A DNA stretch of 64,000 bases from Flavobacterium litorale. GTDB taxonomy: Bacteria > Bacteroidota > Bacteroidia > Flavobacteriales > Flavobacteriaceae. The DNA is taken from positions 2,606,501 to 2,670,500 of the forward strand of contig NZ_CP080429.1 in NCBI RefSeq assembly GCF_019613795.1. Direction: 5' to 3'. The number at the start of each line of letters is the position of its first letter. Position 1 is the stretch's first letter. Positions 9,627 through 19,242 of the stretch are shown here, piece after piece. Made by a program: the position numbers and the translations under genes. The notes under the pieces were generated by a model. That model was not told where the DNA came from. It did not search any database and saw only the letters and a program-made list of their open reading frames with translations.

Positions 9627-10394
9627 TCAGTTTATTGGCACGTTAGTTATAGTATCGGTTACAGTAATAGGTACTGTTAGTACAGGCTCGTAACTGGTTA
9701 CCTCCCAAGTTGGCGATAATAGCTCGGTGTAATAATAATGGAGTTTATCATTCTTATCAAAAGCACCATTTTTATTAATATCCTCTATCGTACGGAAGTA
9801 TAACCTGTTTTGTACCTCTACAGTATTCCAGTCAATAAGCTCCTCCATATTGTGTGATAACTTGTAAAAGTTACGCCCGCTAATATCACTAATATAAAGC
9901 GATTTTATATCGTTACTATCTATTTTACTATCGTGGTTGGTATCGCTATCTACCAATGTATACACCAATACTGCTTTTCTGGTTATAGTATTAAGATATG
10001 TAACGGTTTGTATTTGGAGTTTTTTATTGCTAAGCGAATGGAGTGCTGTAGAATCGATATGCTGGAATTTTAAATTCTCGAAATAGCCCGTTATTTCAAA
10101 ACGATTGTAGTTGGATATCGCATAACTAATATTATTGGTTCGGCTAGTACCGTAAATCTTCTTTTTATCGTCGTATATACGGATATCGCCAATAGGATGT
10201 ATTAAATATTCCGTACCATCCATATGCACTGGTAAATCGGCAATTTTTATCTGCGTAGAGTCAATCTTAGGAACTGTTTTTTTCACTTCCTCCGCATCTT
10301 CATACGTTACCTTAGGTTTAGGTTCTGCCTCTTCACGACAACCTACAGTTAAGAGTACAAGAAATACTAATGCTAATAGTGCTTTGTTTTTCAT
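9627..10394 (-). CDS. Predicted lipoprotein with two calcium-binding-like loops
   Basis: A 255-residue protein with a lipoprotein signal (hydrophobic ALLALVFLVLLTVG then Cys19 in a TVGC lipobox). Two acidic loops, DTNHDSKIDSNDI (about 160) and DINKNGAFDKNDK (about 212), resemble EF-hand/dockerin calcium loops. No enzymatic motif is recognised. Similar exported lipoproteins are common beside TonB receptors; it lies 45 bp downstream of one on the same strand, so it may be its partner in the outer membrane. Confidence 0.65.
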   Translation of the reverse strand: MKNKALLALVFLVLLTVGCREEAEPKPKVTYEDAEEVKKTVPKIDSTQIKIADLPVHMDGTEYLIHPIGDIRIYDDKKKIYGTSRTNNISYAISNYNRFEITGYFENLKFQHIDSTALHSLSNKKLQIQTVTYLNTITRKAVLVYTLVDSDTNHDSKIDSNDIKSLYISDISGRNFYKLSHNMEELIDWNTVEVQNRLYFRTIEDINKNGAFDKNDKLHYYYTELLSPTWEVTSYEPVLTVPITVTDTITNVPIN

Positions 10395-10439
10395 TTCTGA
10401 ATAAGATATACACCAAAAATAGCGAAAATGTTTGAATTA

Positions 10440-12929
10440 TTATATCGCAGCATTAAGCTTTATACTGAAAACGCGTGTAGTTAAAAAATTAGGTATACCA
10501 TATTGTGTTTTAGTATATACATCGCGCACCCAAGTATTGGTAATGGCATTTTGGTTATCGAACAAATTAAAAATCTCTAAACCAACAGATAATTCTTTAA
10601 ACAAAGCTAGCCAATGCCCCTTATCGTACACCTTAGAGCCATCTGTAAACACGTAGGCAAAGCCAGCATCGGCACGACGGTAATCGTTAAGGCGCGATTG
10701 GAACTCATAAGGGTCGGCATAAGATGGCGAACCTCCTGGTAAACCCGTATTATATACCAAATTTAGGTACATTTTTAAACTCGGTATGTTTGGTACGTAA
10801 TCTTGAAATAGTATTCCAAACTTCAACCTTTGGTCAGTAGGGCGTGCAATGTAGCCTCTATCCCTATAATTTTCTTCTGTTTTTAGGTAACCAAACGTTA
10901 CCCACGATTCAGTACCAGGCACAAACTCACCATTCATACGTACGTCCAAGCCATAGGCATACGCAACAGCATCGTTATTGGCACGATAACGAATACGTAC
11001 ATTCTCCAACGTATATGTATTTACGTTATCGAGCTTTTTATAATAGGCTTCTGATACTAGTTTAAACGGACGTTCCCAGAGTTTAAAACTATAATCGTTA
11101 GCCAATACAATGTGTATGGATTGCTGTGCTTTTACGTTGGGGCGTACTACACCAAGCGAGTCGCGCAACTCCCTGTAAAAAGGGGGCTGGTGGTACAATC
11201 CGCCCGAAAGGCGAAAAAGCATATCCTTATTCCAATTGGGTTTAATGGTAAATTGTGCACGCGGGCTAATGGTTACTTGGCTTTTACCTGAGCTGCCACC
11301 CTCAACATTTACTTGCCACTGGTGGGCTCGTACACCTGCATTCATCCAAATATCGCTATTACCCAGTTTTGCTCGTTTGCTCCACTGTGCGTAGCCCGAA
11401 AAACGGTTAACTTCGGCAAAATTAGTAGCTCTTACATTCTGGTAAGGCGTTAACGGTCCTGTATAAGGGTTGTAGGGTTGGTCGTTTATAGGACGATCTA
11501 TAACGGGAGCTGGTAAAGAGAACCCTGCCGAATCAATTACCTCCCATTCTACCAAACGGTCACGAATATCTTCGCGGGTGTATTTAACACCCCACTCTAT
11601 ACGATGTTTCTCAATATCATGAAAACCTTTTACTTCTGCATTAATAATAAGGGCATCCAAGTCGTTACGCCCATGATTAAGTTGTGATCCTACTCCGCGT
11701 GCCGATTGGATATCGCCAAAGGTATCCGAACCTATATTCGTATCTACCTCGCCCAGTGCGTACTGTGCCAATATATCAAAATGTTCTTGTTCTTGCGTAT
11801 GGTATATGGAGCCAATTACCTTAAAAGTAAAGTTTTCCGATACTTCGTAAGTCGATTTAAACGCACCAAAATAGGTTTCGTATTCATCACGCTCCTCCCC
11901 TTCGTAAAATATTTGTAATGCAATAGGTTCGTCAATAGTACCAAAATTGGTCTGCCGTGTTAAAGGCTCAAAGTAGTATTTATTTTGCGATATGTTTCCT
12001 AAAAAACTCAACTCCCATTTATCCGATGGTTTAAAATTAACCATGGTTTGGATGTCGGCAAACGTAGGTCTAAAATTGGTTTCTGTTTCACGGCTATTCA
12101 CCAGCAAACTATTATCGCGATACCGTGCACCTACAATACCACTCCATTTTTTATTTTTTGATATTGATTCCAGCGTTAAGCTACCTCCTAAAAAACTAGC
12201 TTCTAGCTCTGCACCAAACTCTTTTGGGCGGCGGTAGGTAATATCCAGTACCGACGATAATTTATCGCCATACCGTGCCTGAAACCCTCCTGCCGAGAAC
12301 TCTACATTCTCTACCATTGCGGTATTGGTAAAGCTCAAACCTTCCTGTTGCCCCGAGCGTATAAGGAATGGGCGGTATATTTCGATATCTTCTACATATA
12401 CCAAATTTTCATCGTAGTTACCACCGCGCACAGCATATTGGGTACTTAACTCGTTATTACTATTACCACCCAATAGTTTAATAATATTTTCTACCCCTGC
12501 GTTGGCTCCAGGTATTTTCCTAATTGTTTCGGGCGATATGCTGGTTATACCCTCTACGCGCCGCCTACCTGTGTTAGAGGTTATTACTACGCCTTTTAAG
12601 GTTTCGGAGCCTGTGAGCATAAAGGAATTGAACTCAAACGTATCGTTATAACCCATTTGTACATTCTGGATGGATGAAATTTTAAAGCTAATATGCTCAA
12701 AATAAACATCTACAGGAGTATCTACAGGAATGGTTATTTGGTAAAACCCTGTCCGATCGGTTGTTGCATTTACACGTCCCGAAGGGAGGTCATAATACAC
12801 ATTTACACCTTCAATGGGTACATTGCGTTCGTCTAGTAATACTCCGTATAAAACAGGGCTTTTTTGTGCAAACAGTACGGTAGTACACAAAAAAAGTGCA
12901 AGGGTTATTACTTTATTTATCGTTTTCAA
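10440..12929 (-). CDS. TonB-dependent outer-membrane receptor with CarboxypepD_reg domain
   Basis: About 829 residues: signal peptide (KTINKVITLALFLCTTVLFAQ region), a CarboxypepD_reg-like domain (GVLLDERNVPIEGVNVYY) , a plug domain (ISPETIRKIPGANAGVENIIK...YAVRGGNYDENLVYVEDIEIYRP is its core) and a long beta-barrel ending in a hydrophobic strand. I place the start at the TTG at 12929, which overlaps the end of the M23 gene by 17 bp and directly precedes the signal peptide; an ATG at 12989 would add 20 residues ahead of it. It imports an unknown ligand using TonB energy. The overlap suggests translational coupling with the M23 peptidase gene. Confidence 0.85.
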   Translation of the reverse strand: MKTINKVITLALFLCTTVLFAQKSPVLYGVLLDERNVPIEGVNVYYDLPSGRVNATTDRTGFYQITIPVDTPVDVYFEHISFKISSIQNVQMGYNDTFEFNSFMLTGSETLKGVVITSNTGRRRVEGITSISPETIRKIPGANAGVENIIKLLGGNSNNELSTQYAVRGGNYDENLVYVEDIEIYRPFLIRSGQQEGLSFTNTAMVENVEFSAGGFQARYGDKLSSVLDITYRRPKEFGAELEASFLGGSLTLESISKNKKWSGIVGARYRDNSLLVNSRETETNFRPTFADIQTMVNFKPSDKWELSFLGNISQNKYYFEPLTRQTNFGTIDEPIALQIFYEGEERDEYETYFGAFKSTYEVSENFTFKVIGSIYHTQEQEHFDILAQYALGEVDTNIGSDTFGDIQSARGVGSQLNHGRNDLDALIINAEVKGFHDIEKHRIEWGVKYTREDIRDRLVEWEVIDSAGFSLPAPVIDRPINDQPYNPYTGPLTPYQNVRATNFAEVNRFSGYAQWSKRAKLGNSDIWMNAGVRAHQWQVNVEGGSSGKSQVTISPRAQFTIKPNWNKDMLFRLSGGLYHQPPFYRELRDSLGVVRPNVKAQQSIHIVLANDYSFKLWERPFKLVSEAYYKKLDNVNTYTLENVRIRYRANNDAVAYAYGLDVRMNGEFVPGTESWVTFGYLKTEENYRDRGYIARPTDQRLKFGILFQDYVPNIPSLKMYLNLVYNTGLPGGSPSYADPYEFQSRLNDYRRADAGFAYVFTDGSKVYDKGHWLALFKELSVGLEIFNLFDNQNAITNTWVRDVYTKTQYGIPNFLTTRVFSIKLNAAI

Positions 12930-14634
12930 CAGCGTTTGTATTTTGTGTTCTAAAAAAATGTGTATTGTAGGTTGTGCTATTACCAACATTATCAGTAACT
13001 ACAACTTTTAAATCGTTACGCCCATTTGCTACAATACCATCACTAAAATTATGGAAAACAGTATTGGTTTTATGCTCGTAATGCAGTAATACCCACTTGT
13101 TGTTTAACCAAGCGTCAAATGTAGCAATTCCCGCAAAATTGTCACTTATCTTAAGGCTAAAAGTTTGTTGCTTGCTAATCCAGCTACCTTCTTTAAAACT
13201 AGGCGTGTATATTTTGGGTGCAATAGTATCTTGGTCTAGTTTGTAGTTGCCTAACGCTTTTACTTTTGCTGTTAGTTTTCCATTTTCTAAATGACTAGTA
13301 TGGTACGAACGTCGTTTTTCGCTAAAGCCTGAAATAAACGTTTTTTGGAGTACTTCGGGTGAAAGGTGGCTTACGTCAAACGATAGTGTAATGTTTTTAT
13401 GTACTGGTACTGTAGGGTTGTGTAAATACAATACAGAATCGTTAACCTCAAAATCCATATAAAAATCTTCATAAAACGTACCACTTGGTATATGTACTGT
13501 AACACCATCTTTACTGTACGTATTATCTTTAGCTGCTGCTACAAAGTAAGGTGTGTTTTTTTCTTTTTTATTCGTTTTAGCATCGGTAGCAGTATGTACT
13601 ATAGTACCGTGAACTGTTGTTTTGTTCCCATGAAAATCGGCAACTTCTATGGTAAAATTATGGGGGGTATTGTTAGGAAGTACCTCAAACTGCCCATTGG
13701 ATGTATTGCCTGATACTACTGATAACGGATAAGGGGTTTGTGTAAATAATTTATGAAAACGTTGCCTTTTTTTATGATAATAGGCATAATCTATAAAATT
13801 ATTGGCGTAACGTGTTTCGCTAAAAGCAAATGTATCAAACGTATAATTAAAATCGAGCGTATCGTTACGGAACAGTTGCACTTTATACACACCGTTATTG
13901 TTAGTACTCCCTGTAGACCTATCGGATGCATTAATAGAAAGTCCTACTGTGCCTTTTGCCATAACAGCGTTGGCACGGTACGTACCATCTTTTTGTAAAA
14001 CAACGGGAATTGTAACGGGAACATTACTACCATTAACCACAGCATCGTCGTTAAGCGGATATACCATAAGCCCTTTTATGCGAGGGGCTTGGGTATCCGT
14101 CATAAGTTTTTTAAGCCCAAAATGTAATGGATTAATTATTTTTTGTGTTTCAGTATCACGATATTCAAAATGCAAATGGGGTCCGCCAGAGCTCCCTGTA
14201 TTGCCCGAAATAGCTACTGTTTCGCCTTGTTGTACAGGTATTTCGTTGGGTTTAAAAAACATTTCTACCTGAAACAATTTCCTTCTGTACTGCTCGGCAC
14301 GTACCACATCGTCTATTTTAGGGGCATAGCTTTCTAGGTGGGCATATACGGTAGTATAACCGTTAGGGTGCGTTATGTATAGTGCTGTACCGTAGCCGTA
14401 GGTAGATACTTTAATGCGCGAAACATAGCCATCTGCGGCGGCATGCACTGGAAAACCTGTTCTTTTCTGGGTTCTGTAATCCAGTCCTGCATGAAAATGA
14501 TTGCTCCTTACCTCGCCAAAAGTACCCGACGGGCATACGGGTAAATCCAGTGGTGGCTTAAAATAATCCTCTGGATACTGTTGTTGTGCAAAAGATATAA
14601 GGGTAAAAAGTAAAAAAAATAATCGTGATACCAT
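12913..14634 (-). CDS. M23 family metallopeptidase (LytM-like), exported
   Basis: A 573-residue protein starting at the ATG at 14634 (MVSRLFFLLFTLISFAQ), which gives a clean signal peptide; the longer open frame upstream has no plausible signal. The LytM domain follows at once: HFHAGLDYRT carries the HxxxD zinc ligands and GPHLHFEYRD the HxH motif. The rest (about 190-573) is beta-rich and probably forms accessory domains. Such enzymes cleave peptidoglycan cross-bridges or act as inactive activators; the zinc ligands are intact here. The gene is the first of a leftward unit with the TonB receptor and lipoprotein. Confidence 0.88.
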   Translation of the reverse strand: MVSRLFFLLFTLISFAQQQYPEDYFKPPLDLPVCPSGTFGEVRSNHFHAGLDYRTQKRTGFPVHAAADGYVSRIKVSTYGYGTALYITHPNGYTTVYAHLESYAPKIDDVVRAEQYRRKLFQVEMFFKPNEIPVQQGETVAISGNTGSSGGPHLHFEYRDTETQKIINPLHFGLKKLMTDTQAPRIKGLMVYPLNDDAVVNGSNVPVTIPVVLQKDGTYRANAVMAKGTVGLSINASDRSTGSTNNNGVYKVQLFRNDTLDFNYTFDTFAFSETRYANNFIDYAYYHKKRQRFHKLFTQTPYPLSVVSGNTSNGQFEVLPNNTPHNFTIEVADFHGNKTTVHGTIVHTATDAKTNKKEKNTPYFVAAAKDNTYSKDGVTVHIPSGTFYEDFYMDFEVNDSVLYLHNPTVPVHKNITLSFDVSHLSPEVLQKTFISGFSEKRRSYHTSHLENGKLTAKVKALGNYKLDQDTIAPKIYTPSFKEGSWISKQQTFSLKISDNFAGIATFDAWLNNKWVLLHYEHKTNTVFHNFSDGIVANGRNDLKVVVTDNVGNSTTYNTHFFRTQNTNAVENDK

Positions 14635-14755
14635 GAAGCTAAAATATAAAAAAGCAACTAAAAATGAGCAATAGCGGGCTTTAAACTTATAACTGTTTAC
14701 ATTGCAATTTATTACAGATAAACAAAAAAAAGTTATAATAATTTTAAGAGAATTC

Positions 14756-14785
14756 TTGTTTGTAAACAAAGTAATACTAACTTTG
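14756..14785 (+). promoter_or_regulatory. Promoter of the coiled-coil/zapA unit
   Basis: TTG at 14756-14758, a 19-bp spacer, then TAACTTTG at 14778-14785: a full match to the Bacteroidota -33/-7 promoter. It lies 29 bp upstream of the ATG at 14814. Confidence 0.75.
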
Positions 14786-14813
14786 TAAAACATTGTAATG
14801 AATATTGAATGCT

Positions 14814-15104
14814 ATGAGCGGATTACCCGAAATAGTTGATTCTCTGGAAAATAAAATTGAAAAGCTGTACCAAAAAATGGAATTGCTTGACAAAAAAAAC
14901 CAGGAGCTCGAAAACAAAGTTTCAGCATCAGCTAAGGTTATCAGCACACAGTCTGAAGAAATTAATTTGCTGAAAGAGCAGCATGAGACTTTAAAAATAG
15001 CAAACTCATTACTAGGCAGTGACGAAAACAAGAGAGCGACAAAACTCAAAATAAATTCATTAATCCGTGAAATAGATTACTGCATAGCACAACTTTCTGA
15101 TTAG
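14814..15104 (+). CDS. Small coiled-coil protein upstream of zapA
   Basis: A 96-residue protein predicted to be almost entirely one coiled coil (heptad-like ENKIEKLYQKMELLDKKNQELENKV). Start chosen at the ATG 14814 rather than a TTG nine bases upstream. It lies 6 bp ahead of zapA and is transcribed with it. Gene pairs of this kind occur next to zapA in Flavobacteria; a division-associated, ZapB-like role is plausible from context only. Confidence 0.7.
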   Translation: MSGLPEIVDSLENKIEKLYQKMELLDKKNQELENKVSASAKVISTQSEEINLLKEQHETLKIANSLLGSDENKRATKLKINSLIREIDYCIAQLSD

Positions 15105-15110
15105 GAAGCA

Positions 15111-15404
15111 ATGGATGAAAAGCTTAAAATAAAGATATCAATTGCAGACAGGGTGTATCCGTTAACGGTAGATCCCTCGCAGGAAGAAGGGCTACGTAGT
15201 GCTTCGAAAAAAATTGATGCTATGATTAAGCAGTTCGAAGAAAACTATGCGGTACGAGATAAACAGGATGTTTTAGCAATGTGCGCTTTGCAATTTGCAG
15301 CAAAAACAGAGCAAAAACAAATAGATAATGCAGAATCGCTAGATGAAGCGATGGCACGACTTAAAGAAATGGATGAGAAGTTGAGCGAAGTGCTTTCCAA
15401 ATAA
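15111..15404 (+). CDS. zapA: Cell division protein ZapA
   Basis: A 97-residue ZapA-like protein: N-terminal beta-rich part (KLKIKISIADRVYPLTVD), then SASKKIDAMIKQFEENY and DVLAMCALQFA, ending in a helix for dimerisation. ZapA cross-links FtsZ filaments at the division site. It is followed by a 6S RNA gene, the same neighbourhood seen for ssrS in enterobacteria. Confidence 0.9.
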   Translation: MDEKLKIKISIADRVYPLTVDPSQEEGLRSASKKIDAMIKQFEENYAVRDKQDVLAMCALQFAAKTEQKQIDNAESLDEAMARLKEMDEKLSEVLSK

Positions 15405-15443
15405 AATTATAAAAAATACGTTCTTTACATACGTCAAAAATAC

Positions 15444-15609
15444 TGCCTACATTAGTACATATTTTGATAAACTCAACACTAACAAATTAAAATGGGTAAA
15501 TCATCGTTACTAAAGCAAGCTGCCTCCGAGCAGATCCTTGAACAACGAGTTAGCCCAAAACTTGTCATTTACGAGTTTATACAATCCATTTCTGATGTAG
15601 GCTTTTTTT
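15444..15609 (+). ncRNA. ssrS: 6S RNA
   Basis: No long reading frame exists between zapA and rny. The ends pair: GCCTACATTAG (15445-15455) with CTGATGTAGGC (15592-15602), followed by a T7 run, leaving a long rod-like interior with partial complementarity (GGGTAAATCATCGTT region against AACAACGAGTTAGCCC). Length (~160 nt), closing stem, open centre, terminator and position after zapA all fit 6S RNA, which binds housekeeping RNA polymerase and damps transcription in stationary phase. A covariance-model match would settle it. Confidence 0.72.
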
Positions 15610-15640
15610 ATATATAAAACACCAACATTTATACAACTTT

Positions 15641-17206
15641 ATGGATTCAACATTAATGATAATTATCGGTTGCATTATAGGCTTAGCCATTGGTTTTGGA
15701 ATAGCAAAATTTTTGGAAAAAAAGAGTGCTTCTGGAATTTTAGGCAATGCCAAAAAAGAGGCTGCATCTATTCTTAAAGAAGCAAACAGCAAGGCAGACA
15801 CCGTTAAAAAAGATAAGATACTACAAGCTAAAGAAAAGTTTTTAGAGCTTAAAGCAGAGCATGAGCAAGTAATACTTGGGCGCGATAAAAAAATAGCTGA
15901 GGCTGAAAAAAGAACGCGTGATAAAGAGTCGCAAGTTTCTAGCGAATTGGCAAAAGCTAAAAAATTAAACGACGAGTCGGAATCTAAAATTAAAGATTAC
16001 AACAACCGTTTAGATCATCTTGATAAAAAACAACAAGAGATAGACCGACTGCATAAAAGCCAAGTGGAGCAACTTGAGGTTATATCAGGATTATCTGCTG
16101 ATGATGCAAAAGCACAATTGGTAGAGAGCTTAAAAGCGGAAGCGAAAAGCAATGCCATGTCGCACATTCAAGATACCATTGAAGAGGCAAAACTTACAGC
16201 ACAACAGGAAGCGAAAAAAATAATTATAAGTACTATACAACGTGTAGGTACTGAGGAAGCTGTTGAAAACTGCGTATCAGTATTCAACATCGAATCAGAC
16301 GACGTAAAGGGTAGAATTATTGGTCGTGAAGGACGTAACATTCGTGCACTGGAAAGTGCTACGGGTGTAGAGATTATTGTAGATGATACGCCCGAAGCTA
16401 TTATACTTTCGTGCTTTGATCCTGTGCGTAGAGAGGTTGCACGCCTATCGTTACATAAACTGGTAACAGACGGACGAATTCACCCAGCACGTATTGAGGA
16501 GGTTGTTGCTAAAACAGCCAAACAGATTGAAGATGAAATTATAGAGGTGGGTAAACGTACCGTTATTGATTTAGGTATACACGGATTGCATCCTGAGCTT
16601 ATTAAGGTAATTGGTAGAATGAAGTACCGTTCGTCTTACGGTCAGAACTTACTACAGCACTCGCGCGAAGTAGCAAAACTTTGTGGTATTATGGCTGCCG
16701 AGCTTGGGCTTAACGTTAAATTGGCCAAAAGGGCTGGTTTATTACACGATATTGGTAAAGTGCCTGATGCAGAGAGCGATTTACCACACGCATTATTGGG
16801 TATGCAATGGGCTGAAAAGTATGGCGAAAAAGAAGAGGTTTGTAATGCCATTGGTGCGCACCACGATGAAATAGAAATGAAATCATTGCTATCGCCAGTA
16901 GTACAGGTGTGTGATGCCATATCGGGGGCAAGACCAGGTGCAAGACGACAGGTGCTTGACTCGTATATACAGCGATTAAAGGATCTTGAGGATATTGCTT
17001 ATGGCTTTGGTGGTGTAAAAAGTGCTTATGCCATACAAGCAGGACGCGAACTACGTGTAATTGTAGAGAGTGAGAAAGTAAGTGATGAGATGGCTGCAAA
17101 CTTATCGTTTGAGATATCGCATAAAATACAAACTGAAATGACGTACCCCGGACAGGTTAAAATTACTGTTGTTAGGGAAACTAGAGCTGTTAATATTGCT
17201 AAGTAA
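15641..17206 (+). CDS. rny: Ribonuclease Y
   Basis: A 521-residue protein with the full RNase Y order: N-terminal membrane anchor (residues ~5-23), a long charged coiled coil (to ~190), a KH domain with [11 protein letters not shown], and an HD domain with [10 protein letters not shown] plus HHDEIE. It is a membrane-bound endoribonuclease that starts mRNA decay. It follows the 6S RNA terminator and has its own downstream terminator. Confidence 0.96.
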   Translation: MDSTLMIIIGCIIGLAIGFGIAKFLEKKSASGILGNAKKEAASILKEANSKADTVKKDKILQAKEKFLELKAEHEQVILGRDKKIAEAEKRTRDKESQVSSELAKAKKLNDESESKIKDYNNRLDHLDKKQQEIDRLHKSQVEQLEVISGLSADDAKAQLVESLKAEAKSNAMSHIQDTIEEAKLTAQQEAKKIIISTIQRVGTEEAVENCVSVFNIESDDVKGRIIGREGRNIRALESATGVEIIVDDTPEAIILSCFDPVRREVARLSLHKLVTDGRIHPARIEEVVAKTAKQIEDEIIEVGKRTVIDLGIHGLHPELIKVIGRMKYRSSYGQNLLQHSREVAKLCGIMAAELGLNVKLAKRAGLLHDIGKVPDAESDLPHALLGMQWAEKYGEKEEVCNAIGAHHDEIEMKSLLSPVVQVCDAISGARPGARRQVLDSYIQRLKDLEDIAYGFGGVKSAYAIQAGRELRVIVESEKVSDEMAANLSFEISHKIQTEMTYPGQVKITVVRETRAVNIAK

Positions 17207-17230
17207 TATTAACTATGTTTTAAATAAAAA

Positions 17231-17256
17231 AAGCTGCCGAATGGCAGCTTTTTTTA
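17231..17256. terminator. Bidirectional terminator between rny and the receiver gene
   Basis: AAGCTGCC / GGCAGCTT stem with a four-base loop, flanked by A-run and T-run, so it can end transcription of rny (plus) and of the convergent receiver gene (minus). Confidence 0.8.
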
Positions 17257-17661
17257 TTATTGTACATCTTGTGGTAGGAATATTTTGTTTAAATCGTCTT
17301 TGCAAATGGGTTTTAAGTAATAGTCCCTAACAATTTCATTAAAATCCTTAGCTTTATTAATATCAACCTCGTTGTTGGACGAGCTTATCATGTAAATAAC
17401 AGATTGCTTTACAAGTTTTGGTACCAAAGCCGAATATTCTTCTAAAAACTGCCAACCGTTCATAATAGGCATATTTACATCCAATAATATAAGGTCTGGC
17501 AATTCTTCATTATTATTATCTTTAATATAATCTATAGCCTCTGCACCATCGCAAAAAAACCTTACGGAAGCGTCTATACCGTTTTGCTTGAGTAAATTTT
17601 TAAGCAAAAAGTGGTAAATTTTATCATCATCTATAACATAAAGGCTTTTAATTGTCCTCAT
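17257..17661 (-). CDS. Single-domain response regulator (receiver)
   Basis: A 134-residue CheY-type receiver with no output domain: acidic pair in VIDDDKIYHFL, phospho-acceptor Asp in LILLDVNMPIMNGW (about residue 64), Thr/Ser position SS and a conserved Lys in YYLKPI. Its start overlaps the end of the histidine kinase gene by 14 bp, so it is the direct partner. A lone receiver is likely to signal by protein contact or act as a phosphate relay. Confidence 0.9.
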   Translation of the reverse strand: MRTIKSLYVIDDDKIYHFLLKNLLKQNGIDASVRFFCDGAEAIDYIKDNNNEELPDLILLDVNMPIMNGWQFLEEYSALVPKLVKQSVIYMISSSNNEVDINKAKDFNEIVRDYYLKPICKDDLNKIFLPQDVQ

Positions 17662-19171
17662 TAAAATATATTTTAAAAGTAGTCCCTTTATTAACTTCGC
17701 TAAACACTTCTATACGTCCTCCCATAGCTTCTACTTGGTTTTTGGTTATAAATAAACCTATACCACGAGCATTTTGGTTTTTGTGAAATGTTTTATACAT
17801 ACCAAAGAGAGAATTTCCGTGCTTCTTTAAGTCGATACCCAAACCATTATCTGATATGGATAATACTTTTTGCCCATCTATCATCTCAAAATCGTATGAT
17901 AGCATCGGCTTTCTTTCGGAGCTCGAATATTTAATGGCATTTGTAGTAAAGTTAAGCAAAACACTTTCTAGATAAGCGGGGTTATAATTTACTGTTAAGT
18001 CAAGGGGAATGTTTATTTCTATATCTACACCATGTTTTCTTATTTCATTGTGCAAGATATTCAATATATTTTTAAGATAATGTCTTAAATTGAGCTTTTC
18101 TTTCACAATTTTAACCTCAAACTGTATGTCTACTAATTCCTTAAGGTGAATAATTGTAACATAAAGTCCATCAGATATAGCCTCAAGCTGCTTAAACATT
18201 TCTTCCTTTTCTTCTTCCTTAGCTTGTTTAAATATGTCGATAAGCATTTTAAGATTACCCGCATGCGATCTTAAATTGTGTGAAACAATATGGGCAAAAT
18301 TGCTAAGCCTATTGTTTTGGCTACCTATTATATTTATGGTATTGGCTAGCTCTATTTCTTTCTCTTTTAGTAAAGTAATATCTTTATGGGTACCTATAGC
18401 TCGTATGGGTTTATCATTATCGTAAGCTACTACTTTACCCCTACTTAAAACCCACCGATACTTACCTTTGTTATTTTTAACGCGGTATATGCTCTCAAAA
18501 TAGGGTGCTTCGCCACTTAGGTGTGCTTTTCTGGAAAGTTCGTGTTGCTTAATATCGTCAGGGTGCATGCGTTCTCTCCAAAAATCAAGAGGTACTATTG
18601 CCTCCTCTTCGGTGCCTATAATCCCCATAGATTGTCCAGAAAAATAAACCGTATTATTTGTCATGTCCCAGTCCCATATCCCCTCAGATGCTGCGCGTAG
18701 GGCGTACTTAAACCGTTCTTCAGATATCTTTAACCTTCTCTCGTGCTCTTTTTGCTCAGTAATATCGCTAACCCTGCCGTAAAAGCTTATTGTACCATCT
18801 TTTTCCAACTCTGGGTGTGCTGCAACACGCATCCAGCGTAACCCTTTTTTAGGTAGCTCTACTCTGTATTCGTATTTCCAATCCGTAAGGGTATCTTTGG
18901 AGTGTTCCATTGTAGCAATAAACTGCTCTGCATCTTCTGGGAACAAACGCTCTTCAAAGAAAAACGCACTATTGTACATAGCCGTTTCAACACTAATTTC
19001 GTAAACGTCATTTACCGATTCACTAACGTACACTAAGGAGTATAGGTTATCTGTCTTCCAAACCATTTTAAATATAATATCTGGTACTTGGTCAAGAAGT
19101 TTTTTGTAAAAAGCGTTTAAACTTTCCTCATCGTGTATATCGGGCATTCCGAAGAATCTCATATTATTCAT
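17648..19171 (-). CDS. PAS-domain sensor histidine kinase
   Basis: A 507-residue cytosolic kinase without membrane segments: two PAS/PAC modules (about 15-140 and 145-270; the second with FYGRVSDITEQKE-type and IRAIGTHKDITLLKEKE PAC ends), a dimerisation helix with His in FAHIVSHNLRSHAGN (~300), and an HATPase with N-box NFTTNAIKYSS, G1 SISDNGLGID and G2 RGIGLFI. It autophosphorylates in response to an unknown cytosolic signal and probably passes phosphate to the overlapping receiver. Confidence 0.9.
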   Translation of the reverse strand: MNNMRFFGMPDIHDEESLNAFYKKLLDQVPDIIFKMVWKTDNLYSLVYVSESVNDVYEISVETAMYNSAFFFEERLFPEDAEQFIATMEHSKDTLTDWKYEYRVELPKKGLRWMRVAAHPELEKDGTISFYGRVSDITEQKEHERRLKISEERFKYALRAASEGIWDWDMTNNTVYFSGQSMGIIGTEEEAIVPLDFWRERMHPDDIKQHELSRKAHLSGEAPYFESIYRVKNNKGKYRWVLSRGKVVAYDNDKPIRAIGTHKDITLLKEKEIELANTINIIGSQNNRLSNFAHIVSHNLRSHAGNLKMLIDIFKQAKEEEKEEMFKQLEAISDGLYVTIIHLKELVDIQFEVKIVKEKLNLRHYLKNILNILHNEIRKHGVDIEINIPLDLTVNYNPAYLESVLLNFTTNAIKYSSSERKPMLSYDFEMIDGQKVLSISDNGLGIDLKKHGNSLFGMYKTFHKNQNARGIGLFITKNQVEAMGGRIEVFSEVNKGTTFKIYFNEDN

Positions 19172-19242
19172 CTTTCGAAAAAAAATGTGTGGTACTAAAA
19201 ATAAGGTTTTTTTCCGTCATTCTTTCAGATTTGGTTTCTAAA

